A stretch of DNA of 64,000 nucleotides from NCBI RefSeq assembly GCF_033542235.1, contig NZ_JAWRCU010000010.1, positions 177,434 to 241,433 of the forward strand, read 5' to 3'. Within the stretch, counting starts at the first letter, position 1, and the number at the start of each line of letters is the position of its first letter. Of the stretch, positions 41,690 to 49,937 are shown piece by piece. The notes under the pieces were generated by a model. The model had not been told where the DNA came from, searched no databases, and saw nothing but the letters and a program-made list of their open reading frames with translations. A program made the position numbers and the translations under genes. The stretch comes from JAWRCU01 sp033542235 (GTDB lineage: Bacteria; Pseudomonadota; Alphaproteobacteria; Rhizobiales; Rhizobiaceae).

Positions 41690-42455
41690 CAATCAATCCC
41701 AGCCTCAGCGCCTTCGCGACCGCATGCATGCGGTTCACCGCATTGAGCTTCTGAGCGGTGTTGGTGAGGTATTGGTTGGCGGTATGAACCGACAGGCCAA
41801 GCTCGGCGGCGATCTCCTCGCTGGTCAACCCGTTCGCGGTGAGGGTCAGGCATTCGAGCTCGCGCTTGGAAATTGCCGGACTGCTACCGCCGTCGACCGG
41901 CCTCAGCCGCGTTACCGCGGCGAACAGCGCGAAACAGCGCGCATGCGTCTCGAAAAGCAAGCCGTTGTCGATCGTCACGTCGTCGCCGGTAAAGATCACC
42001 ACGCCGGATTGGCCGCGATCTGCATGGACGGGAAAGACGATGCCCGACATGTCATGCGGGCCGCTGATAGGACCCTCGCACCATTCCAGTGCGTGAAAGG
42101 ACGCATGGCTGGCTGCTTCCGGTCCTGACGACCACCATAGCGGCACGGTGGAAACGCTGATGCGGCAGGCAATATCATCTGCCAGGCAGGTCGCGACCAA
42201 TCTCGAAACAGCCGACTGAGTCGGAAAATCGGCATCGAAGCCGTGTATCAGCCGCCGCTTCTCCTCAGGCGGGCCGAGGAACAGCAGCATAAAGCCGGAT
42301 GCGTTGATATCGATCGCGATCCAGCGGCAGCGGCGCACCGCATCCGCCATCGTTGTGGTGTGATGCGTATCCCCCGCCGGTCGCGTCGCGCCGAACGGGT
42401 TTGCGTGCCCTTGGCTGGGCGTCCCGACCCGGCGCAGGTTCGACCGGCCTTTCAT
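41685..42455 (-). CDS. visR: VisR LuxR-type motility master regulator
   Basis: A 256-aa regulator: an N-terminal sensor-like domain and a C-terminal LuxR helix-turn-helix (LTANGLTSEEIAAELGLSVH then QKLNAVNRMHAVAKALRLGL). The ATG at 42455 overlaps the visN stop (ATGA) and follows AGGAG. VisN and VisR act as a heterodimer that activates rem in S. meliloti. The stop codon TAG lies in the terminal 8-bp repeat of the adjacent cassette. Confidence 0.9.
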   Translation of the reverse strand: MKGRSNLRRVGTPSQGHANPFGATRPAGDTHHTTTMADAVRRCRWIAIDINASGFMLLFLGPPEEKRRLIHGFDADFPTQSAVSRLVATCLADDIACRISVSTVPLWWSSGPEAASHASFHALEWCEGPISGPHDMSGIVFPVHADRGQSGVVIFTGDDVTIDNGLLFETHARCFALFAAVTRLRPVDGGSSPAISKRELECLTLTANGLTSEEIAAELGLSVHTANQYLTNTAQKLNAVNRMHAVAKALRLGLIE

Positions 42456-43162
42456 ATGATACCGCTCCTGATCGCCGTGGCCATTGCCATGGCCCTGTTC
42501 TTCGCCTGAAACTTCCGGATCGCGTGGGTGACGTAGCTGTTCACCGTGTTCGACGACACACCCAGGATCATCGCCACGTCGTCGGTGGTTTTTCCGGAGG
42601 AGACCCAATAGAGGCATTCGCGCTCGCGCTCGGAGAGCGGGTTCTGCATGGCTGCGGCGGCGAGGATCTCGGGCACCTGCGACAGCGCATAGGTCGCGAG
42701 CATCTGAGCCCGGGGCAGGCGCTCCGCGTCGATGCTGTCGGCCTCGGCCGCCGAGAACAGAACGAAGTAGCGGCGCCTCCCGACATGTACCCTGAGGCTG
42801 AATATCTCGGCATGGCCGAGTACGTCGAGGAGCCTGGCCTGCTCGCCGCTGATGAGTTCCGGCATGTCCGGCGAGCGGCTGCACTCGAGGGAGCTGGCGC
42901 GACCGCCGGGCGGGACTGTCAGCCCGCTCTCGACGAGGTTTATGATGAACTCGTGGCCGATCAGCCTGATCGCGTCGTAGACCCAGTTGGAGGCGATGAT
43001 GCGGAGCTCCGGGCGCTCGTGGCCGCTGACGACGGCCACCAGCATGTAGCTGCCGGCACCGATCTCGTCGCAAAGCTGCATGAAGAAGCCTGTGACATCA
43101 GCGCGTGACGTCAGTCCTTTCCCCAAATCCACGGCTTGGTCGTTTGTGGCGAGCCCGGCCAT
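42452..43162 (-). CDS. visN: VisN LuxR-type motility master regulator
   Basis: A 236-aa partner of VisR. The C-terminal helix-turn-helix is WVSSGKTTDDVAMILGVSSN followed by AIRKFQAKNRAMAMATAIRS; the N-terminal domain resembles autoinducer-binding regulators but lacks obvious LuxI partners nearby. It stands first in the visN-visR pair, with a 418-bp upstream region. Confidence 0.9.
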   Translation of the reverse strand: MAGLATNDQAVDLGKGLTSRADVTGFFMQLCDEIGAGSYMLVAVVSGHERPELRIIASNWVYDAIRLIGHEFIINLVESGLTVPPGGRASSLECSRSPDMPELISGEQARLLDVLGHAEIFSLRVHVGRRRYFVLFSAAEADSIDAERLPRAQMLATYALSQVPEILAAAAMQNPLSERERECLYWVSSGKTTDDVAMILGVSSNTVNSYVTHAIRKFQAKNRAMAMATAIRSGII

Positions 43163-43580
43163 TCCCCAAATCGCCCCGAATCCCTATGCAGTCCGGATGC
43201 GCCTGAAGCACCCGAACCAGCAAAGCTTCAACTTTCACGAAAACGCGCCGCCCCGACGCGAAGTACTAACGATCCCTGAATCCGCCGAGCCTTCGCGAAA
43301 CCTTCCGCGCCCTGTCCGACCTGCTGCCGGAACAACAAGGATTTAGGTGGTTCGTCGAGCCTGACCGACCCGGCTGATTCGCGCTTACTGTAACCGCAGA
43401 CGAATCGGACCGTAAATAGCTAAATACGTGGAATCGCTCATTGAATCCGGCATCAACGGCGAAATTTGGAGCTAAGTCATTGTTCGAGAATCGCTTCTCG
43501 GCACTTGCCTCTTTTGGAATTCCGGTTCAATTGCCTGAATGTTGGAGAGACGGTAGGCCTGATAGCGGAGGAATTCATTC
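43163..43580. other. Intergenic region between visN and lyxose isomerase gene
   Basis: A 418-bp divergent gap with AT-richer stretches near 43390-43530. It must hold the visN promoter and the promoter of the lyxose isomerase gene, for which GGAGG at 43568-43572 is the ribosome-binding site. I see no repeat or RNA gene. Confidence 0.5.
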
Positions 43581-44261
43581 ATGAAACGGTCTCGCGTCAA
43601 TGAAATCATCAGGGAGGCGGACGCCTTCATCCGCTCGTTCGGCTACGTCATGCCGCCCTTCGCCTACTGGTCGCCGCAGGAGCTAAGGGAAAGGCGCCCG
43701 GCTGGGATCGTCGACGTAAGGCTGGGCTGGGACATTACCGACTACGGCCGGGGCAAATTCGACGAGCTTGGATTGTTCCTCTTCACGGTGCGTAACGGCC
43801 GCGCCGAAGATCTCGCCCGCGGGAAGGGCATGCTCTATGCCGAGAAGATCATGATCTCGCGGAAGGACCAGCTCTCGCCGATGCACCGGCACGCCATCAA
43901 GGCCGAGGACATCATCAACCGCGGCGGCGGCAAACTCGTGCTCGAACTGTTCATGCCGGCGGCCGACGGCGGCATCGACCGCCAGGCGGAAGTCACCGTG
44001 CCGACTGATGGCGTCATCCGCAAGCTGCCCGCTGGCGGCCTGCTGAAGCTCGATCCAGGCGAAAGCGTCACACTGCTTCCCGGCGTCTGGCATGCCTTCT
44101 GGGGCGAGGGCGCGGACGTGCTCATCGGCGAGGTGTCGACTGTCAATGACGACCTGACCGACAACATCTTCGCCGAGCCGATCGGCCGTTTCTCCGAGAT
44201 CGAGGAGGACGAAGAGCCCCTGCACCTTCTGGTCTCTGATTACGACCACTGGCTGAGGTAA
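43581..44261 (+). CDS. D-lyxose/mannose ketol-isomerase family protein
   Basis: A 226-aa cupin of the D-lyxose isomerase family, interconverting an aldose such as D-lyxose or D-mannose with its ketose. Metal ligands are visible: H102 and H104 in MHRH, E109 (KAED), and H171 in LLPGVWHAFWG. Length matches the family. It is preceded by GGAGG, and no sugar transporter or kinase is adjacent, so substrate preference cannot be read from context. Confidence 0.88.
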   Translation: MKRSRVNEIIREADAFIRSFGYVMPPFAYWSPQELRERRPAGIVDVRLGWDITDYGRGKFDELGLFLFTVRNGRAEDLARGKGMLYAEKIMISRKDQLSPMHRHAIKAEDIINRGGGKLVLELFMPAADGGIDRQAEVTVPTDGVIRKLPAGGLLKLDPGESVTLLPGVWHAFWGEGADVLIGEVSTVNDDLTDNIFAEPIGRFSEIEEDEEPLHLLVSDYDHWLR

Positions 44262-44298
44262 GGGGTTCCAGGAAATTGGGTTTGGCGCGGCGCCGGTG

Positions 44299-44437
44299 CC
44301 CCCTCCCCCTTGTGGGGAGGGATTCAGGGTGGGGGTGCCTCACGATTACCCTGCAGGGTTAGCTGCGGCGAAACTCCGGCTTGGATTGGCGCGCCTCGCA
44401 CCCCCACCCTGACTCCCTCCCCACAAGGGGGAGGGGG
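44299..44437. repeat. Inverted repeat with 40-bp arms downstream of lyxose isomerase
   Basis: Arms 44299-44338 and 44398-44437 match at 39 of 40 positions; each holds a CCCCTT/AAGGGG-type hairpin and a CACCCTGA-like end. The 59-bp centre contains CCTGCAGG. It lies between two convergent genes. Confidence 0.9.
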
Positions 44438-44502
44438 TCGTCAGCGTCGCGCCTTACGATCGCTAAGGGCTGCCTGCGACGGGCTTCGGCCAATCTCCGC
44501 CG

Positions 44503-45207
44503 CTACGCCACAGTCCACAGCGCCTTCGCTGCGAGCTTCCGGCCGGTGGCCCTCAACACGCCATGGGCGCCGTCGAGCGCGCCGGGCTCGAGCTCCAGCG
44601 CCAGGAAGCGGTGCCGCTCGTACGGACCGGGCATCGAAAGCCGGCCGGTCTTTTCGGCCGAAAAGCCGAAGCGCGCGTAATAGGGCGCATCGCCGACAAG
44701 CAGGATTGCCGAGTGGCCGAGCCGGCGCGCCTCCTCGACCGCATGCCGCATCAGCTCCGAGCCGATGCCGGCGCTTTTCAGCGCAGGATCGACGGCAAGC
44801 GGACCGAGCAGCAATGCCGGCCGGCCGTCTCTGCCTGCCGCGACATTCCACAGCCGCACGGTTCCGACCAGGCGGCCGTCCACGTCCCGCGCGACGAAAG
44901 CCAGTCCCTCCGATGGCTTGCGGCAGCGGCGCAGCTTCTCCGACGACTTGCGCTTGCGGCCTGGGCCCATGGCGCGGTCGAGCAAGGCTTCCCTGGCCGC
45001 AACATCGCCGACGACTTCGGCGGTGACGACGAAGGCCAGGCCACCGCCGATCTCCCCCCTTGTGGGGGAGATGTCCGGCAGGACAGAGGGGGCAACGTAG
45101 AGCGCTGGTCTTGTGGACCTGCAGCATTGAATACCTGAAAAGCCGGCGGGACAGCGCCCCCCTCTGGGCTGCCGCCCATCTCCCCCACAAGGGGGGAGAT
45201 TGGCCAA
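44503..45207 (-). CDS. GNAT acetyltransferase with repeat-disrupted 5' end
   Basis: The domain from about 45040 down is an intact YhbS-like GNAT: VVGDVAAREALLDRAMGPGR, the acetyl-CoA loop VDPALKSAGIGSELMRHAVE, then GDAPYYARFGFSAEKTGRL. No ATG or GTG opens this frame before the domain; the only upstream start in frame is a TTG at 45207 inside a repeat. The likely original start is the ATG at 45251 (MDNLATQLENAG), now out of frame because about 176 bp were inserted. The gene may be inactive or restarted. It follows the ODC gene on the same strand. Confidence 0.65.
   Translation of the reverse strand: MANLPPCGGDGRQPRGGRCPAGFSGIQCCRSTRPALYVAPSVLPDISPTRGEIGGGLAFVVTAEVVGDVAAREALLDRAMGPGRKRKSSEKLRRCRKPSEGLAFVARDVDGRLVGTVRLWNVAAGRDGRPALLLGPLAVDPALKSAGIGSELMRHAVEEARRLGHSAILLVGDAPYYARFGFSAEKTGRLSMPGPYERHRFLALELEPGALDGAHGVLRATGRKLAAKALWTVA
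45047..45205. repeat. Inverted pair of ATCTCCCCC-type elements splitting the GNAT gene
   Basis: Two roughly 50-bp units (45047-45094 and 45154-45205) face each other. Each has a hairpin ATCTCCCCC...GGGGGAGAT followed by a GC-rich part ending in AGAGGGGG. About 60 bp of other DNA lies between. It interrupts the 5' end of the GNAT gene. Confidence 0.85.
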
Positions 45208-45298
45208 TCGCCAATGCCGGCGTTCTCAAGCTGGGTTGCCAGGTTGTCCATTTCGTTGATCCTTCACAGGCGGAGGTGTTTTCCACGAGCGAACCCGT

Positions 45299-45357
45299 CG
45301 CCGGCAGGACGCCGGCGAGCGGGGTGATCCGACAGCTCTTGCGAACTGTCAGATCAC
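45299..45357 (-). promoter_or_regulatory. Two stem-loops at the end of the ODC gene
   Basis: Stem one (45324-45357) pairs GTGATC and GACAG blocks across the ODC stop codon. Stem two (45299-45317) is CGCCGGC-loop-GCCGGCG. There is no T-tract, so intrinsic termination is unlikely; mRNA protection or processing between ODC and GNAT is possible. Confidence 0.4.
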
Positions 45358-46482
45358 GTAGGATCGGAGCGGCTCGAAGCCGTTGAAGGCGACCGAGGCG
45401 TAGGTGGTCGTATAGGCGCCCGTTCCCTCGATCAGCACCTCGTCGCCAATCGTGAGCGACAGCGGCAGCGGGTACGGCGTCTTCTCGTACATGACGTCGG
45501 CCGAATCGCAGGTCGGGCCCGCGAGCACGCAGGGCGCCTTCTCGTCGCTGTCGCGCGCGGTCACGATCGGGTAGCGGATCGCCTCGTCCATGGTCTCTGC
45601 GAGACCACCGAACTTGCCGATATCGAGATAGACCCAGCGCACATTGTCGTTGTCGGCCTTGTTGGAGATCAGCACGACTTCCGACTTGATGACGCCGGCA
45701 TTCCCAACCATGCCGCGGCCCGGCTCGATGATGGTCTCGGGCAGAGCATTGCCGAAGTGCTTCTTGAGCGCCGAGAAGATCGCGCGGCCATAGGCTTCCG
45801 CCACCGGCACGTCCTTCAGGTAGCGGGTCGGGAAACCGCCGCCCATGTTGACCATCTTCAGGACGATGCCTTCCTCGGCAAGCCGGGCGAAGACGCGCTT
45901 GGCATCGCTGAGCGCACGGTCCCAGGCCGAGAGGTCGGTCTGCTGCGAGCCGACATGGAAGGATACGCCGTAGGCGTCGAGGCCGAGCTTCTTCGCATGG
46001 CGCAGCACATCAACGGCCATCGCCGGCACGCAGCCGAACTTGCGCGACAGCGGCCACTCGGCGCCCTCGCCATCGGTCAAAACGCGGCAGAACACACGCG
46101 TGCCGGGCGCAACGCGCGCGATCTTCTCCACCTCCTCCTTCGAGTCGACGGCGAAGAGACGGATGCCGAGCTCATAGGCGCGCGCGATGTCGCGCTCCTT
46201 CTTGATCGTGTTGCCGTAGGAGATGCGGTCGGACGTGGCTCCGGCCTCGAGCGCCATCTCTATCTCGGCGACGCTCGCCGTGTCGAAGGACGACCCCATA
46301 GAGGCAAGCAGGCGCAGGATCTCGGGCGCAGGGTTCGCCTTCACCGCATAGTAGATCCTGGAATCAGGAAGCGCCTTCTCGAAGGCGCGAAAATTGTCGC
46401 GCACGACGTCGAGGTCTACGACGAGGCAAGGCCCGTTTGGACGTCGGGTTGCGAGGAAATCGAGGATGCGTTGAGTTGCCAT
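45349..46482 (-). CDS. Ornithine decarboxylase (PLP, alanine racemase-like fold)
   Basis: A 377-aa group IV decarboxylase forming putrescine from ornithine (lysine may also be used). PLP Lys is K48 in YAVKANP; SFHVGSQQ, NMGGGFP and EPGRGMVGNAG bind the cofactor, and GPTCDSADVM holds the catalytic Cys. The ATG at 46482 follows GGAGAG at a short spacing. It has a roughly 435-nt structured leader like the speF-type leaders known before ODC genes in alphaproteobacteria. A GNAT gene follows. Confidence 0.93.
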   Translation of the reverse strand: MATQRILDFLATRRPNGPCLVVDLDVVRDNFRAFEKALPDSRIYYAVKANPAPEILRLLASMGSSFDTASVAEIEMALEAGATSDRISYGNTIKKERDIARAYELGIRLFAVDSKEEVEKIARVAPGTRVFCRVLTDGEGAEWPLSRKFGCVPAMAVDVLRHAKKLGLDAYGVSFHVGSQQTDLSAWDRALSDAKRVFARLAEEGIVLKMVNMGGGFPTRYLKDVPVAEAYGRAIFSALKKHFGNALPETIIEPGRGMVGNAGVIKSEVVLISNKADNDNVRWVYLDIGKFGGLAETMDEAIRYPIVTARDSDEKAPCVLAGPTCDSADVMYEKTPYPLPLSLTIGDEVLIEGTGAYTTTYASVAFNGFEPLRSYVI

Positions 46483-46917
46483 CGGTCTCTCCAAGGCGCG
46501 GGGTACACCGCGCTTCAGTAAGGCTGCGCGACACGGGATCCCTCCCCGGCGGTTCGCGCGGTGGACAAAGGCGGGACAACGATCGCATGGAACCAGCCGG
46601 TGGAGACCCCGGAACCATGAGATGCCGTCTCGCGGCGATGAGCAGAAGCCTTGCGGCTTAAGCTCGCTTTGTCTGCCTCAGCTTTGGATTGGATGGACCT
46701 CTCCGCACTGCCGGCAATGAAGGTGTGCCTCTTTAGTAACCCCGGTCTATGGACAACCGGCTGACACCAGAAAGGCCCGCACCGTCGTTGCTTCAAGACG
46801 TCCTCGGATCGGCGGTTGGCCGCTGAACCGACCGGGCTCGTTACTTCCCGGGTACCGTCCCGATTGCCTCGCCATTTCGAGGTTCGGGGGACGCCCACAG
46901 GCACGTGCGACTTTGGG
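46483..46917 (-). ncRNA. Long structured 5' leader of ODC gene (speF-type motif candidate)
   Basis: From a predicted start near 46917 the mRNA has about 435 untranslated bases rich in stems, for example AAGCCGC-AAGGCTT type pairing near 46650 and a GCGCGG/CCGCGC hairpin ending just before the Shine-Dalgarno (about 46495-46515). Rfam lists a speF RNA upstream of alphaproteobacterial ODC genes; placement and length fit. Assignment is by position and not by a covariance search. It probably controls ODC in response to polyamines or ornithine. Confidence 0.6.
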
Positions 46918-46924
46918 CATGCGC

Positions 46925-46953
46925 GATATAAGGGCGGACGGCTTCACAATCAA
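46925..46953 (-). promoter_or_regulatory. Sigma-70-like promoter of ODC leader
   Basis: On the minus strand, TTGATT (46948-46953) and TATATC (46925-46930) are separated by exactly 17 bases. It predicts transcription start near 46917 and lies 74 bp from the divergent amidase gene. Confidence 0.55.
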
Positions 46954-47027
46954 TTAAAAACTCGCCCCAGCTTGAAAAAATGCGATCACTGAACAAAGCT
47001 GGAAAGATCGTTTCCGGGGCTTGAACG

Positions 47028-48242
47028 ATGTCGAACCAAAGAGTGGGCACGCGCGATCGCTTGAACGCATTCCTCGACTTGGACCAAGTGCCTGTTCTGT
47101 CGAAGGAATCCGGCCTGCTTGCAGGGCTCAGGCTTGGCGTGAAGGACATCTTCGACGTACTCGGCTACAGGACAGGCTGCGGCAATCCCGAGAAATTTGC
47201 GGAGGCAAAGCCTGCGTCGCGGACGATGCCTGCCGTGAAGACACTGCTCGAAGCCGGCGCGCGATTCGCCGGCAAAACGCAGACCGACGAGCTCGCCTAT
47301 TCGCTCATGGGAATCAACGTGCACTTCCCGTCTCCCGTCAACCCGGCCGCGCCCGATCGCGTGACCGGCGGCTCCTCCTCCGGCTCGGCCGCCGCCGTCG
47401 CCGGCCGGCTCGCCGATATCGCGGTCGGCTCCGACACCGGTGGCTCGATCCGTGCGCCGGCAAGCTTCTGCGGCCTGATCGGCCTGCGCAGCACGCATGG
47501 CCGGATCCCGCTCGACGGGGCAATGCCGCTCGCTCCCTCATTCGACACATTCGGCTGGTTTGCCGAGGACATCGAGGCCTATGAGGCGGTCGGGCGTATC
47601 CTGCTCGGCCGTGACCCGCATCGCAGCGCTCTCAAGCGGCCCATCGTGATCGCGCGGCTCGATGCCCTCGTGCTCGGCAAGGACGAGGCTGGGGCATACG
47701 AGCGCTCCAGGAACATCGTCCGCAGCGTGACCGGCGAGGAGACGCTGGAATCGCCCTTTCATGCGAGCATCGACGAGCTCTACTGGTGCTTCCGCAGGCT
47801 GCAGGCGCGCGAGGCATGGAAATGCCATGGCGAGTGGCTGAAGGCGAAACCCAGACAGCTCGGCCCCGACACCAAGGACCGATTCGATTTCGGTGCGACG
47901 GTCGACGACAAGATTGTGCATGCCGAGGCGGTGCGCCGGATCGCTTTCCGCGCCGAGCTTGCCGAGCTGCTCGGCAAGGATGGCTTTATCGTCATGCCTA
48001 CCGTGCCAGGCGCCGCGCCGCTCAAGGACGCTACACGCGAAGACATGCAGGCCTATCGCGAGCGAGCGCTGAGGCTGCTCTGCCTTGCGCCGCTCTCGGG
48101 CTTCCCGCAGATCACGCTGCCGGTCGGCGAGGTGCACGGCGCGCCGTTCGGCCTCTCGCTGCTCGGTCCGGCCGGCAGCGACATCGCGCTGATCAGGCTC
48201 GGCCGGCGCATTCTCGATGCTGCAAGACGGGAGGAAAATTGA
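47028..48242 (+). CDS. Amidase signature-family hydrolase
   Basis: A 404-aa amidase with the Ser-cisSer-Lys triad: K39 (GVKD), S116 in GGSSSGS and S140 in SDTGGSIR; the 24-residue spacing of the serines is that of the family. No signal peptide, so cytosolic. The substrate is unknown. The stop shares one base with the start of the LysR gene (TGATG), a conserved-looking pair that suggests the regulator controls or is co-expressed with it. Confidence 0.9.
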   Translation: MSNQRVGTRDRLNAFLDLDQVPVLSKESGLLAGLRLGVKDIFDVLGYRTGCGNPEKFAEAKPASRTMPAVKTLLEAGARFAGKTQTDELAYSLMGINVHFPSPVNPAAPDRVTGGSSSGSAAAVAGRLADIAVGSDTGGSIRAPASFCGLIGLRSTHGRIPLDGAMPLAPSFDTFGWFAEDIEAYEAVGRILLGRDPHRSALKRPIVIARLDALVLGKDEAGAYERSRNIVRSVTGEETLESPFHASIDELYWCFRRLQAREAWKCHGEWLKAKPRQLGPDTKDRFDFGATVDDKIVHAEAVRRIAFRAELAELLGKDGFIVMPTVPGAAPLKDATREDMQAYRERALRLLCLAPLSGFPQITLPVGEVHGAPFGLSLLGPAGSDIALIRLGRRILDAARREEN

Positions 48243-49195
48243 TGGATACGCTAACCCGGATGCGTGCCTTCATCGACGTCGTGGAGGCCGAAGGCTTCTC
48301 GGCCGCCGCCCGCAAGATCGGCCGCTCCAAGGCGCTGCTCTCCAAGTATGTCCGCGAGCTGGAGGATGAACTCGGCGCGCTGCTCCTCAACCGCACCACG
48401 CGGCAATTCTCGCTGACCGAGGCCGGACATACCTACTACAGGCGGGCGACGGAGATCGTCCGGGAGATCGACAATCTTGCCGACTCCGTGCGTGAATCGT
48501 CGGGCGACGTGCGCGGGCGTATCAAGCTCTCCGCCCCGCGCACTTTTGCCGACGCGCCAATCGGGCGCTCGCTCATCGACTTTGCCCTGGAACATCCTGA
48601 CATCGTGCTCGAGATCGACCTCGACGATCGCTTCGTCGACCTCGTCGAGGAAGGCTTCGATCTCGCGATCCGCATCACGCGGCTGGAGAGCTCCTCGCTG
48701 ATTGCGCGCCGGCTCGCGCCTTTCTCGATGCAGCTCTGCGCCTCACCCGAGCTGCTCGAGAAATATGGCGAGCCCCGACACCCGCGCGACCTGGCCGACA
48801 AGCCCTGCATCATCGACACCAACGGCCGCTGGCTCTCCAACTGGCCCTTTATCGGCGACGACAGCGAGCTGACGAGCGTGTCCGTCTCCGGTCCGATCGA
48901 GGTGAACAGTCCGATGGCTGCTCGGGCGGCGGCGGTAGCGGGCCTCGGCTTCGCCATCCTGCCCGGCTTCGTCGCGGCGGCCGATATCGAGCAGGGCAGG
49001 CTCATTTCCGTGCTCAACGACCGCATGCCCACGGGGGGAGGCATCTTCGCCGTCTACCCGCATCGCCGCTACCTCCCGGCCAAAGTCCGGGTGTTCGTCG
49101 ACTTCCTGGTTCAGTGGTTCAAGAAATTCCCCTGTCCGGCCGAGCCGGCGGCAAAAGCGTCGGCGCGCGATACCGTCGCGACCGGCCCGCTCTAA
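48242..49195 (+). CDS. LysR-family transcriptional regulator
   Basis: A 317-aa regulator. N-terminal winged helix-turn-helix (MDTLTRMRAFIDVVEAEGFS, RKIGRSKALLSKYVRELEDE) and the C-terminal ligand-binding domain (AVAGLGFAILPGF) are of the CrgA/DmlR-like branch. The ATG follows GGGAGGAAA. Unlike many LysR genes it is co-directional with its neighbour (amidase), not divergent. Confidence 0.93.
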   Translation: MDTLTRMRAFIDVVEAEGFSAAARKIGRSKALLSKYVRELEDELGALLLNRTTRQFSLTEAGHTYYRRATEIVREIDNLADSVRESSGDVRGRIKLSAPRTFADAPIGRSLIDFALEHPDIVLEIDLDDRFVDLVEEGFDLAIRITRLESSSLIARRLAPFSMQLCASPELLEKYGEPRHPRDLADKPCIIDTNGRWLSNWPFIGDDSELTSVSVSGPIEVNSPMAARAAAVAGLGFAILPGFVAAADIEQGRLISVLNDRMPTGGGIFAVYPHRRYLPAKVRVFVDFLVQWFKKFPCPAEPAAKASARDTVATGPL

Positions 49196-49273
49196 TTCGG
49201 CGAGCGGGTCCCAATTTCGCCCCGTTCCTGTAGCCTTTTGCAGCCACCAAAAACCGTGGGACAATCTTCAATT

Positions 49274-49933
49274 ATGCGAATTCGCACGCGAACGGCGATG
49301 CTGGCTGTCGCTGTAATGTTGGCCACGACAGGCCCCGCCAGCGTGCATCCACATGTCTTCGCCGAGGCCCGTCTCGACGTGATGGTCAATCCCGACGAGA
49401 CCGTGAAGGCGCTGCGCCATGTCTGGCGCTTCGACGACGTTTTTTCCTCGACCGTGCTGATGGAGTTCGACAAGAACTCCGACCTGAAGCTCGACGACAG
49501 CGAACTGGAGGAGGTGTCGAAGACGGTCTTTGATTCGCTGGCGGAGTACAATTACTTCCAACTCGTCACCGTCGACGGCAAGGACGTCAAGATGAAGCCG
49601 CCGGCGAAGCTGATGGCGAATTACGAGAACGACCAGTTGCTGATCCTGTTCGAATCGGAGCCGGCCGAGCCCTTGAAGCTTTCGGGCAAGATCGATTTCG
49701 GCATCTACGACCCGACCTTCTATACGGCGATCGACTTCACCGAGGACGACCATATGAGGGTCGATCCGATGCCGGCCGACTGCACGCGCGAAGTGATCCG
49801 GCCCGATCCCGATACGGCCATCGCCCAGAACCAGAAGACGCTGACCGACGCCTTCTTCAACGACCCGGCCGGCACCGATTTGAGCAAGATTTTCGCGACC
49901 AAGCTCGAGCTCAACTGCAAAGCCAAGAGGTGA
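49274..49933 (+). CDS. DUF1007 periplasmic protein, metal-uptake partner
   Basis: A 219-aa exported protein: signal peptide (AMLAVAVMLATTGPASV) followed at once by the DUF1007 hallmark HPHVFAEARLDVMVN. The family is usually encoded beside NicO-type nickel/cobalt permeases, as here (4-base gap), and the N-terminal HxH is thought to bind metal. The ATG at 49274 was preferred over an upstream frame start because it begins the signal peptide. Confidence 0.88.
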   Translation: MRIRTRTAMLAVAVMLATTGPASVHPHVFAEARLDVMVNPDETVKALRHVWRFDDVFSSTVLMEFDKNSDLKLDDSELEEVSKTVFDSLAEYNYFQLVTVDGKDVKMKPPAKLMANYENDQLLILFESEPAEPLKLSGKIDFGIYDPTFYTAIDFTEDDHMRVDPMPADCTREVIRPDPDTAIAQNQKTLTDAFFNDPAGTDLSKIFATKLELNCKAKR

Positions 49934-49937
49934 TCCC

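Noticed and set aside
43163..43580. A small gene or RNA in the visN upstream gap
   Set aside because: No frame with a ribosome-binding site and no stable hairpin with T-tract were found.
46515..46904. A 129-codon minus-strand frame in the ODC leader as a gene
   Set aside because: Arg/Ser-rich, no domain, and it ends next to the ODC Shine-Dalgarno; more likely chance within a structured leader.
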